A stretch of DNA of 64,000 bases from Gymnogyps californianus (Eukaryota; Chordata; Aves; Accipitriformes; Cathartidae), in assembly GCF_018139145.2 (NCBI RefSeq), contig NC_059476.1, positions 13,323,001-13,387,000 on the forward strand, written 5' to 3'. Shown piece by piece: positions 12,263 through 25,743 of this stretch (position 1 is the stretch's first letter; each line of letters begins with the position of its first letter). The translations under genes and the position numbers were made by a program. The notes beneath the pieces were generated by a model that did not search any database, was not told the DNA's origin, and saw only the letters and a list, made by a program, of their open reading frames with translations.

Positions 12263-13617
12263 AAAGGCACAAAGCCTTTACTGTAGCAACCTCCATGTTT
12301 GGTGAGGAAAGATCACAAAATATCCAGACAGACAGTAGTACATCCTTCTCTAAATCTCTGCACATCGGTTCCAGTAGCTCACCAGTGCCAAGGACTCAGC
12401 AGCTGTCCTTGAATCTTTTTTCCCCTTTCCCTTCCTACAGTTTTTTTTCTCTTCCCAATATATATATTTACATTGTAAAGCAACAAAGGTATTGAAAGTA
12501 ACAGTCAGTTCAAGATTAAATCCCTGGCTGCTAGATCAGCAATTACCTTGTTTTCAGAAATTCTACATTAGTTTGAAATGTTATCTGAGGTTCAGTGTCT
12601 TTCAGATTAAACTGACATTTAAAAAAAGGAACAATATTCATTCTCTCCTAACCTTTGAAAATAACATTGAGTTCAGACAGTACTATCTGCCTCCCTGCTA
12701 CTTGTTTCTTATCATTTTCTACAGTGCCCAGGCTATTATTTTCTTTAACCTCTGATATGTGTTGATGAGCTGGTCTAGGTGCCGAACACCAGAAGCACTT
12801 TGGTAAAAGAGCAGTAGTGGCCCACAATACATTTGATCTTGTTTCTTGGCATTTCTGTCATCATTATTTGACTGCATGAAAATGGTTAAAAAAACCTCCA
12901 AACCTCTCAGTCCCTGTGAATATGAAGCTCTTCAAACAGAAATAGCCTGTACAGTACTGGCAGAGAGCCTGCAAAGGACATTCATCCCAGGATCCTGCAT
13001 AAATGCCAACCAGTTAATTGCATGTTCCCTGCCTGGCTTCCCTGCAGTTTGGGGTTTTTTTTCCCCTCAAGTTGTGGGGAGTGCAGTTTTACCCCTCTTT
13101 CAACTGTTTTTTTAGTCTGATTTGGATTTATTCAATTTCTTATCAGAAAAGCCTTTTAGCAGTTCATACGGGCTACTCACTATTCAGATTTTGGGCTGTT
13201 CCAGAAGTCTTGTTCTTCAGTGAAGAGCAGCTTGACCCTCAATCCAGGCAAGATGAATATTTGAGGGGAAATGTTTCACTTTGCACTGAGGATGTACAAC
13301 CCACTCTGTGCTGAAGAGGGGAAAAAGCCTTCAAAACATGGCAGATCCCCTACTTATATGTCCCCTAAATACCTTTGTTTTCCCACTACCTGGGAAATGT
13401 CTTCCCATCATTATCATTGAAGATCTGAATTAAATTTCTTCCATGGTGAATGTCTTCCTCTGGAGTGAATGATAAAGCGATCCACTGTATCTGAAAATGC
13501 CTATGAAGACAATGACCAGTTAAGTTATTACAACCTTTTCTCACAGCACTGGAACCACAGCAACTTACCAAGTGCCATCTGCAGTTTCTTCTTCCCATTT
13601 TTGATGTCTAAGACTGA
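12263..13617. other. Unannotated non-coding stretch
   Basis: Several open frames of 60-98 codons overlap here (the longest is 13018-13314, plus), none with a recognisable domain and none with credible start context or splice sites. I see no repeat family. Confidence 0.5.
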
Positions 13618-13622
13618 GTGAT
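13618..13622. repeat. Target-site duplication, left, LTR3 (imperfect)
   Basis: gtgat here against gcgat at 14219-14223. The single difference is T for C at a CpG, as expected from methyl-C decay. Confidence 0.75.
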
Positions 13623-13884
13623 TGTCCTAGTTTTGGCTGGGATAGAGTTAATTTTCTTCTTAGTACCTGATATAGTGCTGTGTTTTGGATTTAGTGTGAG
13701 AATAATGTTGATAACATGCCGATGTCTTAGTTGTTGCTAAGTAGCACATCTTAAGTCAAGGACTTTTCAGTTGCTCATACTCTGCTAGCAAGCAGGTGTG
13801 CAAGAAGCTGGGAGGGAGCAGAACCGGGGTAGCTGACCTGAACTAGCCAAAGGGGTATTCCATACCATGGAACGTCATGCCCAG

Positions 13885-13892
13885 TATATAAA
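13885..13892 (+). promoter_or_regulatory. TATA box of LTR3
   Basis: Perfect tatataaa in register with the other LTR copies. Confidence 0.75.
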
Positions 13893-14094
13893 CAGGGGGG
13901 AGTTGACCGGGAGGGGCGGATCGCTGCTCGGGCATCAGTCAGTGGGTGGTGAGCAATTGTATTGTGCATCACTTGTCTTTTCTTGGGTGTTATTTCTTTT
14001 TTTTTTTGTTATATTCCTTTTCATTACAATTATTATTATATTATTATTATTACTATTATTATTAATTAGTAGTGTATTTTGTTTTACTTTAGTT

Positions 14095-14100
14095 ATTAAA
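14095..14100 (+). terminator. Poly(A) signal (ATTAAA) of LTR3
   Basis: ATTAAA followed by ctgttcttatctcaaccca, in register with the other copies. Confidence 0.65.
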
Positions 14101-14218
14101 CTGTTCTTATCTCAACCCAAGAGGTTTTTTTTTTCCTCTTCCTCCCCATCCCACTGGGAGGGGGGAGGGGGAAGCAGCTGCGTGGTGCTGAGTTGCTGGC
14201 TGGGGTTAAACCACAACA

Positions 14219-14223
14219 GCGAT
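14219..14223. repeat. Target-site duplication, right, LTR3 (imperfect)
   Basis: gcgat, pairing with gtgat at 13618-13622. Confidence 0.75.
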
Positions 14224-17200
14224 CAACCTTCAGTGATTTTTTTAATGAACCATTACAGCCACTGCTGTCCTGGGGGACAAGACAGTTTGGAAGTCCAAGG
14301 ATGAAGTTCACTAGGGATGTGGGTAAACCTTTAATGCAATTCAAAGGCCTCTTTTTGCCAGTCCTCTACTTATTCAATTTTTTTTGCCAAAAGTATCCTA
14401 GCTCAGTTCAAGTGTTGACCCTGTAAATGGAGAGGGGCTAAAGTATCTTTAAAATCCATTAGGACTCTACAATCATCTTAAGATCTAATTGTCTTCAAAA
14501 TAATATCAGTGACAGACTTCATTTCAAAGCCACAGATATGGATTATAAGTACCTTGGATCAGGGAGTCCAAAAGCAGTAAGAATTGCAATGGGTCAGATG
14601 CCCTGTTTTCTGACAGGGTACAATGTTGGCAACACTATTGGCTAAATGCCTGAACTCATGATACCTTTTCCATCAAGCTGCTACTGTAAATTGTGAACTT
14701 GGTGTGCTCTAGCAGCTTCTCCAGAAAGGATCTCATTTCTGTAATAACTGCATTTTGACTAGATATTAATGTGCCATTCAGTGTTGAATATTGTTCCTTT
14801 ACTTGATGATAGCACTGCTGCTGCCCCGTAGAACCACGGAAATGTTAAACCTGAACGTGAGAAGCAAGAGATAAAAAGAACGTGCCTGAGAAACAGCAAA
14901 AATCTACCACATTCCTGTGAAATGAGGCAGCCGGTAAAATATTCTCTGCACAGGGATGGTAGTAGCCTAACAAACTTTCACTACTTATCTCTCCATAATC
15001 TTGTCATCTGGAAAGCATTTTGCAAGTGCAGATACTCCCCACGTAGTACATTCTCTTTGGCTCAGCTCACTGAAATCAGAAAATAAGTCCAGGTCACCAT
15101 GTGGCTGAGGATGAAAGACTCAGGTTTTTCTTCTCCTTGGTATACAGTTTGTTGTCTTGTTGCTGTGCAGCAAGTGACAACTTAATATAGAAATGTTAGT
15201 TGCTTCGGGTTTTGTTTTTTACCCTAAGTAGTTTGCTTAATTTTTCACTTACCTTGGAGCAAAATACACAAATATGAAGGAGAATTCCCCTGATAGATAG
15301 GTATGTGTATTAGAGTGGTTGCCTTGTAGTCTTAGCTGACTGCTGGAAGTGTTGAACCTGAGCTAGCAGTCCCCGTGAGCAGTGACAAATATAGGAGATG
15401 GGTCAGTATAAAAAGGGAGTGGTTTTCACTGTTTTGCTGTGATTGACTGAAAATATTTGACAGCTGGGAGTCAAACCAGGTTTGTTCTTAGTGGTTTACA
15501 ACTTTAGAATGATGAAATAAATAACACTTTCTAACTGCAGCTTTTCCCATATGTATTCATTGGAATAACACAGCTTTGTAATAGTAAAAACAACAGCAAC
15601 CAAACCAGCACAGTAATTAGAGTTAAGAATATTTTATTACTTTTTTGGTCTTTAAGATCTCGAGTTTCCCCAGGAAACTTTACCAGGCTAAATATTTACT
15701 TTCACAGACTATTTTCTAATGAGATATTTTCATTCTTTATGTCATTTTCTATGGAAATGATTAAATTCATTAATCAATGTTTGAATACTTTTTTCAACAT
15801 GCTTGCATTACTAATAGAGACATAGATATATTTAGTTAATGTCCTATTATTTTTAAAAATGATTGGTCTATAAGCAAAGATTAGTTTAATTTACCGAGAA
15901 GTTCTTCCTAAGAAAGGCTGGCGAGTTTCAGGGAAGAACAGATTCAAATTAAGACACCCCAGTACGGAATATAATCGGACCAAAAGACTAACAGGGTATA
16001 AGCAAGAGAAAAAATGGTCAAGGGAAGAAAAGAATCTTACATCATCTAATGTCAGTTACTGCCCTTCACACTGACTTTTACCCAATTATTTTTATCTTCA
16101 GCTTAGCTTGCATGAATACTCGTGGAATGGCACATGGCCTGGATCAGAGAGAATTTTAAGGGTCACTATCCATCACAATATGTTCATTTCTGTCTTCGAA
16201 ATGGCCCACAAGGTGAAGTACATTAAGGCATCACTAATGCTGTAGACTAACCTGTAGGAGGACCCGCTAGTTAACTTTGGACGTTAGCACTGGAGTGTGA
16301 AGACCCCACTCCAATTTTTGTTGTGTAACACGTAAGCAAATCACGTGGCTTCACAGCAGTTGCATATATTCCTGGTGTTGTCTACACCAGGACCCCAGGC
16401 CTTGTCAATACTTTTTACACACATATTTTTTTAAATGCAGCCCAGCCCCTGGAGGAAAAGGTTCTCCACACACTCAATACCTTTATCTCAGTTCAAGCTC
16501 TCCTTCATGGCCTATGGCATTGCTGGGGCAGAGAGCTGAGGCTTCCTGCTCCAGCCTCCACATCACCGCAACCCTCTGCAAGGCCCTCACTCCTGCGCCC
16601 CAATAACGTGCAACCATAGCAAGGTAGGCAGGTATGCATCTTCTCCCTCCTATGCTGAGCTTATGCAAAAGCACGCTTCTCTTTCTGCCAGTGATCCAGT
16701 GCTCCCAGGGATGGTATTAAATTGCTGGCAATCAAACCCTAGCTACCAACACTGAGCTGCAGTAGACCCTGCTCCCACATCTCAGCTGCCAGGCAGGCTT
16801 GTTGACTGCCCCCGTGTGAGTCTTCTCTACGAACGTGACAGAGTACCCAACTCCCCAGAGACACCTCCAGCTCCTGATCATACCCTGTCTATGCCATCAC
16901 TGCCACAATGTGATTTATACTCCCTGTTGAAAGCAAGGAGGGAGCTATAGAAAACATCAGCCTGGTTTTGACAATGTAGCCTTTTGTGTCCATTTCTCTT
17001 TTAAAATAAGGCCCTCAGATATCAGTGGAGTGAGTCCTTCTCTCGCTATTTCTTCAGGTGCTGCTGCACCTTTGAGACTCTCAAGGCTTTTTCATGAAGC
17101 TTATTGGGGTCTGAGATGCCCATCACAGTAGAAGACCCCACCACCTGTGCAAAGCAGCAACTAGCTGACACCGACTCCCTGTCAGAGTGAGAAAGGGGCC

Positions 17201-17301
17201 CTGCTTCCATGAACTGTGGGGGAGTAGGCAGTGTGAGATACGGTGTTGGTGGCAGGAGGCCAAAGAACAGTTAAAATTTTTGGTCTTAAAAAATATTGTC
17301 T
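14224..17301. other. Unannotated non-coding stretch
   Basis: There is no recognised gene. The part from about 16440 to 17170 is richer in G+C than its surroundings but has only short open frames. The part from 15700 to 15900 is very AT-rich, with several TAAT/ATTA words, as in many developmental enhancers, but I cannot judge conservation. Confidence 0.5.
16370..16392. repeat. Perfect 9-bp inverted repeat, 5-nt loop
   Basis: tcctggtgt (16370-16378), spacer tgtct, acaccagga (16384-16392). A short stable hairpin of unknown meaning. Confidence 0.85.
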
Positions 17302-17474
17302 AGGAACAGGTTGCCCAGAGAAGCTGTGGATGCCCCCTCCCTGGAAGTGTTCAAGGTCAGGTTGGATGGGGTTTTGAGCAACCTGATCTACTGAAAGATG
17401 TCCCTGCCCACGGCAGGGGGGTTGGACTAGATCTTTAAAGGTCCCTTCCAACCCAAACCATTCTACGTTTCTAT
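17302..17474 (+). mobile_element. CR1 LINE 3' end, relatively young
   Basis: This is a clear avian CR1 3' terminus. It begins near ggaacaggttgcccagagaa, continues through ccctggaagtgttcaagg, ggttggatggggttttgagc, the cccacggcaggggggttgga motif and ggtcccttccaacccaaacc. It ends attctacgtttctat, a decayed form of the ATTCTATGA-type terminal octamers. Only the last ~170 bases are present, the usual extreme 5' truncation of CR1. A 'minus-strand' open frame at 17182-17451 is its complement, not a gene. Confidence 0.95.
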
Positions 17475-20400
17475 ATTTCAGTGTCTTGGCTGGTTATTCA
17501 GCTTAGTTTAGTTAAAATAATTCCATTAGGCAACTTTTTTTTTTTGTAGCTATTTTTTGTTCTATCAGCAGCCCAAGATCCTGCCCGAGTCACATTATTC
17601 ATTGTATCATTTGACTTCCAGGAGAACTCAGACACCTCTGTGGTGCTGTGCAAGACATTCTCGCTAGCACCACGGAAGCTGGATGTCCCAGAAAGTTGTG
17701 GCCAAAGATGCTTGACCTGGGTGCCCCATGAAATGTTCCAATGTACTGTACTGGCACAGATTTTTGTTTGGTTTTCCCTGAAAGATGTATGCCATTAAGA
17801 ACTGCAAGTATTTGCTCAATATCCTACTTGTTTTGACGATTCTGAACTACTTTTGAGAGCTGCAAGAACAGCTGTTAGTTTTCTTGGGTTTTGTCCCATT
17901 GTAATGGGTGAACTTTTCCATAAACATTTCTTTGTAATAGCTCTTTTTTTATTCAGTTTCTCTTATTTGAAGAGTGAATCAAAACTAAGCTTCACTGTAC
18001 TGAGGAAGGGGGGTTTTGTATATGTCTTTGTTTAACACACAAGCAATATCGGAGAGGGAATTTTTCTCAGAAAGTGCAGGCTCAGCCCAGAGCACAAAAG
18101 ATCTGTGACCTTGGACATGAGGCCTGGAAGAGGCTTTGTTGCAATATAGATAACTACTATTTCTACTGCAAAGGAAAGCCAAGAAAAGAACAGAGAAACA
18201 GACAGCTGATGTTGAACAGGATAGCTGGTAACAAATTGTATCATTCTATTTCCCTAAGGTACCTTGTTTGAATTAAATGGAGCATCCTTTGCTTTAAAAC
18301 TGAAGTACATTTCAGTAGAAGTTTGAAAATCAAACTTTCTAAACACTGTCAATAACTTTGTTAATCTATTAATTGGGCCCTGAATATACTCCCAAGAGGA
18401 AAAGTAGTTTGTGATTATTTTAATAAACTGCTATTCTACTCCAGCTCCAAGCAGAACAGACATTTACAAAGAAATGAATGGTATAAGATATTCTCAGTCT
18501 CGTATTGTTGCCATAGTCATAATAACATCCCATTTCAGAGTGCATTAGGATGTGTCTAGCATTGCTTATGAGCTAATAATTTCTTAGCAATAATTCAAAC
18601 CATGTCCTTCATTATCCAGAGGTGTTCTGACAACAATAACCTACTCATTTTTAAAAGCAAACCAAGTCAGGAGTGCTATCAACGTTTTAAGGAACATATC
18701 CATCTACTGCCGCTGAGTGAAGCAGTCATGTGGAAGGAAACTAGCCAGGTGACTTAAGATGTCCCTGCCTTTGGAATTTGCTAGGAGGGTGGTGAGATAC
18801 AGTAATTACTGTGGCAGTATTATATTGTGCAAGAGATAGGAAAACAAAGGAAGTGTTAGAGGTGGTGTTTATTTTTTGATCCTGTTATAAAAGTAATTGA
18901 CTTTAATTATCATAATAAATGTTCTAGCTGCTTCAGATAATTACATGCAGCACCTTCCATATAGTCTAAATTTATGAGGGTGTTTGGGTCAGCACATCAG
19001 CACAGCTTACAGCTATACATGAAAAGTGGATTCTGCTGAGAGTGCTGTCTTAGAGGTGTTGCTTTCTGAAAATATTCTCCGTTTTTTAAGTAAAACATAC
19101 CTTGAACTTATTGCCATTGCACCACAGGAAACAAAGATGTTTCCTCTCTATATATATCCTTTATAGGACTATGTGCTCTGCAGATCTAACTTGACTAGGC
19201 TCAGAATACTCAATGGATGAGAACTTAGTGTATTTCTTTGTTGCTGAAAAGGCCGCTGTGAATCGCACCAAAGTTTTTCTTTGGCCAGCTTTATGTGCAG
19301 GTAGCCAGCTGAAAAGGATCCAAACAAGACAGGCATGATCAGGACATGCCGTTCCTGAGACTTGAAAGCCAGGATTTCATAAATGTTGCTTTAACATCCA
19401 TTTTACTAGCTGGCACGTATGAAAGCTGAAGAGTTTTCACAGTTCTTTTAGAGCTACGTGTAGTCTCTTCACACAGGTGATATTATTAAAACTATGCCAA
19501 AAGAGCTCTGCACCCTCAGCTCCACTAAGTTCAGTTTCCCCTACTACATTCTCTCTTGTGCAGTATAAAGAGAGCCACCTCTGTGGACCCCACCTAGAAA
19601 ACTGCCATTTGCACCCAGCCCTGTGGCATGGGAGGTGGCAGAACTGCCCCACTCTCCGCTCTCCTCCTGCCCTCCCAGCACCTTGGGGGCCCCTGCACAG
19701 CTCAGTAACCGTGGTCTTACAAGCCCTTCCTAGCCCTGATCCCCTTCAGAGCTGGGCTGGTGATAGCCTGGTTCAATGTAATCACAGTTGATTCCTAAGC
19801 TGTTTTACAGGCTGAGCCCAGCAGCATATCCTTCTACGCACCACTGGTGCCTTGATTCCTGGGAATTAAGTCAGCTCTGACCAGCTTGCCAAATGTCTTC
19901 TCTCCCCACCTACTCAGCTCTACTGGCTTGCCAGTCACTGACCTCTCCCCTTACCAGATGAGACTGAAAATCAAATGCACACCTGAATCCCCAGGTAATA
20001 TGTGTGTGCCATATGCAGATTCACTAACCCAACACTTTTCCATCATAAAATATATGCAGGCAGGAAGGTGCTCAAGTATTACAAGCTTCCTTTTTTCTTT
20101 TTTTTTTTTTTTTGTTTTGTTTTGTTTTGTTTTTTGCTTTTCTTGTACTAATCTCTCCTCTGGACTTGTACTTTTCTTAGCATGATGTTACCTTGCTTTT
20201 TGGGTTCAGCTTCAAGATGGGGATAAAACAATTATTTCCATGCAAAGGGGATGCAAACTTAAGCAGAGCTGTTTTCTTCTGTTGTCGGGGCACAGAGCTC
20301 AGAATTTTTGTTTGGGAAGGTTTGAGCTGGAAGAACTTTGGACGCAGACTAGCACTAACCTCTGTAATTATTCGGTTTTGCATTTAACTTCATACAGGCC

Positions 20401-23400
20401 AATACTTTTTTTTCCATTGTACAATCAACCTAGCAGTTAGATGGTAGCTTCTCTGGTATTCCCCACATCTCTCCAGCAGAGATTGCCCTGGACAGTTTGA
20501 TTTCCTGCTGAATTCTTTCTCTGTCTCATACTCATGTGCAGCTGTCTGCTAGTTACACCCTCCAAGGGATCAGCTTTAATCCACTCAGATAAATCATTCC
20601 TTAAGTAGGCATGCTCTTTTTTTTTTTTCCTTTTGCTAGATGTGTGATTTTTAATCATTTAATTTTGTTCTGTTATGATAAAAAAGCCCTGTTACCTGCA
20701 AAGCTTGTAGTATGACAAATATTTAAGAAGGTAGCTGAAGACATAGCAGAAGGCCTGCCATAGGAAATGCCTTCCACAACCCAGTGTCTCATATCTTTTT
20801 TTTATTTCAGTGACACGTCCTATCATGGATTTCATAGAATCATTAAAGCTAGAGTAATATTACAGTGGGGTGCAAATGCCTTGTTTTTTAACAAAAATGT
20901 TCTTCGTTTATGTATAATAAACTCTAGTAACCACATTCTTTTCTCCATCCAGTCCTCAAGACATTAGTCAAAGAAGACTTTTGCAAGTGGAGATTTGATT
21001 TAAGTACTCTGCACCACGAAGCACATAGAAATTGGATGCTCTCTATTCGCTATAGTGTCTTGTGACACAAGTAAGGTGTCATGTATTGCAATAATAGCAA
21101 TTGATCTACTCCAAAAAAACCCAAACTAGCTAAGAACAAGTGTAAGATTTATATATTGCTTAAAACAGTATAACGGTGTCTGTAGCTCTCAGGGTGTTAG
21201 ATTACCATCTAATCAGAAATGTAGGGCTAGATTTATTGAAGTACTGAACAATTTCATGAAATCATCGTCCTTTTTCAATACCTTAGAGCAAATAACCTGA
21301 TATCAGCCTTCAGGATGTTACATTAGCATTAGCAGTCAGGAAAGAGTCTTTCCTATGACTAGAGATAAAAAAACCTTTTTGCTGTTTGCTACCCTGGCAC
21401 ATCCTACATAACAGGATAGGATGATCTGATTGGGCTGTGTCAGATGGTTCAAACTCAGCAATTTAATATCAACTTACTTGAAAAAAGTTCAAAAATAGTA
21501 TAAACCATTGAAAGTAAAATCAAGTATGTGTTTATGATTTACATCTTCTCTACAGATCCCTGCAATAGCACACGATTTAAAATAACGTATTTAGTTAATC
21601 TCTGAATCTAGGTTGTAGAAAATGTGCTTTTCTGAAATACAATCCATCATCTTTTGTTTCTTTTCAGAATTGTATATTCAATGAAGAGCCATTTCAAGAC
21701 GACCAAAACTATTCATTAATTTGTGCAGAATTTAGAACAGTTTCAGCTCATTTCAATATATTTCTAATTCATATTTTCATTGGGTTTTTTATAAAAATAT
21801 AAATTACTTTGAAATTTATCTTTGTTTAGAAACCACCCTACATTTTTCAAAGCATCAGCCTTCCCTATTAAAATGAGAATGTGGTCACTGGAGTTTATTA
21901 CACATAAATAAAGAACTATTTGTTAAAAAACCCAAGGTTTTTATTTTAGTTTTAAATTGGCACAAAATTGATTCAGCTAGGTGGAGCAATAGAGCAAGCA
22001 GAATACTAATTGTTCAGAAAACTCTATAGTAAATTTTAATTCTTTGTATTTGTGAGCTGTTCACATGACATTATCATCATTGTAGTAGAAGATGGAGATA
22101 CATTTTCTAAACCCAAACATGGAGTTTTCCTATACATACTCCCGCGCTCTAGCTTAAATGCCAAGTTTTCCCACCCAGGTGGGACTTGAATTTTGGAGAT
22201 ACTGAAGTTTCAAAATAAAGCTGTTGGATGGTTTTGTTTTGGGAAATATAGATATCATCGAAAACAGATCTGGGAAAATGGGCTCCAGGGAAAAAGAACT
22301 AGAGAACTTCTGCTCAACATCCAATCTGAAACATGTTGAGAGAAGAATAACATATCCTATCACTTATCCCTTCATCCACATATTCTCTGGTGACCTTCCG
22401 TTTTAACTGACTTGTACTGCTTCCCAAAGCAGACTATAAAGCTATAAACACAAGTCACTTTTTGCTAAAATTGTGCTGTAGTCTGTAACATGACCAAATC
22501 AGAGCTGATGGGAAGTGGTAGGGTTTTTTCCCAAAGGTAAGAGACAAAGGAACAAATCAGCTGGATGCTAAAGCTTCCTGTATCATCTGCATTCATCAGG
22601 CAGCTGCAGAAAGGAACTAAGACGGAAATACACTTTTCAAAGTGTGGGGGAGATTCTTCTCCCCTTGTATAGGCTCCACTGGGGAGATAGTGTCCTGTGT
22701 AAGTATTTGTAGTAAACTTGGGTGACCCCTTTGGAGAGTGAATATACGTCAGCCATAGTATATCTCTCTGAGATAGTAGGAACAGGCTTGATCATATGTC
22801 AAATCAGATTCTCATTCCTCCTTCAGCACCAGGTGGGAATAGCAGCACTTAACCCCTCCATGCTCACAGGTATTTCCCTCATTTCTTACCTTACAACAGA
22901 CCTGAGATATATGCCCCTTTAGGAAAAGTCCACCTCCATTATTAATAACAATTCTCGGTTTGTGATTTGACTAAAATCACCATTCCTCAAGAGGCTCAGG
23001 CTTCATATTCATTCCACAGTCCAAATTACATTACTACCTGAAAATGCACAGAAGTGGGAAAAACTTAACAAGAGAGCCAGAAAGTGACAAAAAATTGAGA
23101 GAAGAGAGGGATTTCACAGCCTTTTTAAAGTTTAACAAAAGTTTGTCTCTGGCTCTCCTCCCCTCCATGAGATTTTTACATAAGCTTTAGGACCAGTCTC
23201 ATTATCTCATGTGGCAGTCAGTACAAGCCATCTCCGCTGACACCTACCTGACCATTTGAATGGATCTGAATTAATTAAGGTTTATCTCTGAGCAAGGTGA
23301 TACCTTTATAATGATGCCATGTGATCAGTGGCCTTAGAAAATGTAAGAAAACCAGGAATTTTCTTGGCGCCTCACGGACTGTATTTTTAGGATTACAGTC

Positions 23401-25191
23401 TCTCTTCCATTAAGATTGATAGGGTGATTAGCATAATTAAGTTAGTTGGCCCTGGAGCTTTCCTTTGCAAAGCAGCAATTACCGATGTTTTTTTCATCCT
23501 TTCCTATGTCTTCTCGGAGACATCTATTTTGTGTCAAAGAGAAAGGCAATTTTTTACCCCAGAGCAATTTGGCTTTAGATCAAGCTTTTCACAGCTTTGT
23601 CTCAGGACTCTGTATAGCATCACAGTACCAGAGATGGAAAAGAACAAATACATAATCTGGCCTAAGGCACAGCTAGAGACAATGCAGAATTGTTTTAGAC
23701 AATAGACTTGCTTATAGTTCTTACCCAGGTTGGTTTTAATTGACCTTTTTATTTTAAAGAATCATCCCACAGTCCTCTGACATGCTGAAAACTGAGCTTG
23801 CACCTTCTTTCACTTTTTTACCCCTATATTTCTGTCATTTCTTAACAAAGATAAAAGAAGAAATATAATATTGGTTTAAATATGGCATGTTGATTCTTAC
23901 TGAAATAAGAACAGCAGTACAGTTTCCCCCTGAAATGAAGATTTTTTAATTTTTTTTCTGAGGTGCTCTCTTCAACAGATACTCATAGCGCTGCATCCAA
24001 GCAAGATCCTTGCTTTGGTCCCCACTTCAAAATCTTGGTGCAGATTCACCTTGGAGAAATGGTAACTTAGATGTTACAGAAAGATCACAACCTTCTTACG
24101 ATCTTACAAGTGGTCTATAGGGAGCAGGAAATTGGACCTATGTTTCCAATGACCCGAAAGGGCATGTTTGACTGTTGGACCACACTTTGCCCCTGAGATG
24201 ATAATTATTGGAAAAGCAAAGTGTCTCAAGGTGCAGATAAGCCAGCAAAGTTTTTATCCTTTACAGTACAGGACAGATAAAGGAATTTCTTCAACCTTCC
24301 TCTTACCTTGCTGTGTATTCCTGATAGGATAAAACAGTGACATCATTGAAGCTATTGGAGAAGTGAGGAGCAACATGTAGTTTACCAAGTGTTATTTAAT
24401 GCCGAACCCCTTTAAGTCTATCACATTTATAATACATATTGTTATGAGCATGTCAGAGATTCAATTAGTATTTGTTACTAATGTTTCTATGTCGTGATGG
24501 CTTAATTTTATTACTGAAGTACAATCACTTATTAAAACCTTGCTCAGTCATTTGTCAGCTCTTTATGAACCATTTATAAATGGAACCTGACTGTAAACTG
24601 ACCTGCTCTCATGTCTGATAATGCTGTTCCTCTGATTTCTAGATGGATACCTCTGCCTCACAGACTGACAGCCTATGGTTTGCTCACTAAAAATAGCCCC
24701 ACTCCCGTATTTTCCTTCTGCAGGGCTCTCCCTATATGATCACATTTCAGCAGTGGCAAGCTCTCAGGAGCAGAGCAGGGATGAGAAGCCCACAGCTGTT
24801 CTGCAGGGCAAACACGAGGCACAGCTGGGCTCTTTGAGCTTTTCTTATCAAAGGATGTTCTGGGATTAATCAGGACCAAGTGCACTATTTATGTCGGCAC
24901 AACTTAAAACTAATTCTGCCTATCTTTCTCTCTTCGCTTCCATGCAACAGAAATAAAATCACATTTTTGTGAGGCTTGGTGTATCCTTTCTGTCTTCTCA
25001 AAGTTGTCCTCTTGTCATTTGAACCAAAAGGATCTGGGCACTGATGTGCTCCTTCTATTCGATATCTCAGAGACTGCCTGTGTCCAACCTTCCCCTCCTA
25101 TGCATTCGTTTTCATTTCTGAACAGATCAAATCTCTGAGTCTCTTTCTTACCTGAGCAGAGCTCATAGATGAACCTACTTTCCCCTCAGCC
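17475..25191. other. Long unannotated non-coding stretch
   Basis: 7.7 kb without a recognisable gene. A G+C-richer patch lies at about 19540-19830 with a 104-codon plus frame (19477-19791). It is proline- and serine-rich, resembles nothing known and overlaps an equally open minus frame, so I do not call it coding. A T-rich tract with TTTTG units lies near 20090-20142. The remainder is AT-rich single-copy sequence. Confidence 0.5.
20091..20142. repeat. T-rich / (TTTTG)n low-complexity tract
   Basis: A run of T's broken by one C, followed by several TTTTG units. It could be the reversed A-tail of an insertion, but no recognisable element body abuts it. Confidence 0.85.
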
Positions 25192-25216
25192 TGGGGAGGG
25201 GAGGAGCCCCTCCCCA
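25192..25216. repeat. GC-rich perfect 10-bp inverted repeat, 5-nt loop
   Basis: tggggagggg (25192-25201), loop aggag, cccctcccca (25207-25216). All but two of the twenty arm bases other than the outer pair are G or C, so the hairpin would be very stable; the G-rich arm could also take part in a quadruplex. It is unusual against the AT-rich surroundings. Confidence 0.9.
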
Positions 25217-25730
25217 AGACCAGGGCACCATCAACAGCCATGATGATGGCCATTGACAAAGGTTTTGAAGATCATAAGCAAATATGGCTCTTCCTTTAGG
25301 ATGTGGAAATTGTACCTGGCCATGATGAAGAGACAGATCCTGTGCATCCCAATGTAATCATCACATAAGGCTATTAGCTGAGGATCTGAGCTTATACCAC
25401 CCTTATATTGGTGCTAAGTGTAAGGTGCAAGTGTTATCATGGCAGACAAGCGTAAAAGATTTATAGAAGCAGAAATGGCATAAAGAGAGATTAAGGATTA
25501 AAGTTGTCTATTAAGGGTGCTGCCAAAATAATATAGGATGAATAAAAAGTAGAAGCAGATTAAAACCAGAAAGTAAGGAAGGTTGAGGACATAAGGCTGG
25601 GATGTCACAGAAGCAGAGAGTGAAAAGTCTGTAGCGAGCTGGCAGTTTAGGGACATATGCACTCCTGTACTCAGTCTTTGACAAAGCATGTGTCCTGAAG
25701 ATGTGGGAAATCTCAACCCACATTTTTGAA
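25217..25730. other. Unannotated non-coding stretch
   Basis: No recognised gene or repeat. Two overlapping minus open frames (25498-25716, 25511-25804) have no familiar domain. Confidence 0.5.
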
Positions 25731-25743
25731 GGGGGGGGGGGGG
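25731..25743. repeat. G13 homopolymer
   Basis: Thirteen consecutive G's. Such runs are prone to length error in both replication and sequencing, so the exact count should be treated with care. Confidence 0.9.

Larger units (their letters stand above)
13623..14218 (+). mobile_element. Solo ERVL-type LTR, copy 3 (596 bp)
   Basis: Begins tgtcctagttttggctggga and ends gttaaaccacaaca. It shares with copies 4 and 5 the diagnostic run aacaggggggagttgaccgg followed by gaggggcggatcgctgctc just after the TATA box, so these three form one subfamily. It contains a TTA microsatellite (about 14031-14067) that differs in length and interruptions from the other copies. Flanking 5-mers match at four of five bases. 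Open frames on both strands (for example 13867-14304, plus) are by-products of the repeat. It has no internal viral region. Confidence 0.95.

Noticed and set aside
17182..17451. 89-codon minus frame.
   Set aside because: It is largely the complement of the CR1 3' end; similar phantom peptides appear wherever CR1 inserts.
20827..20860. Possible reversed CR1 end (catagaatcattaaagctag).
   Set aside because: Only about 20 bases resemble CR1; the following sequence does not continue the match.
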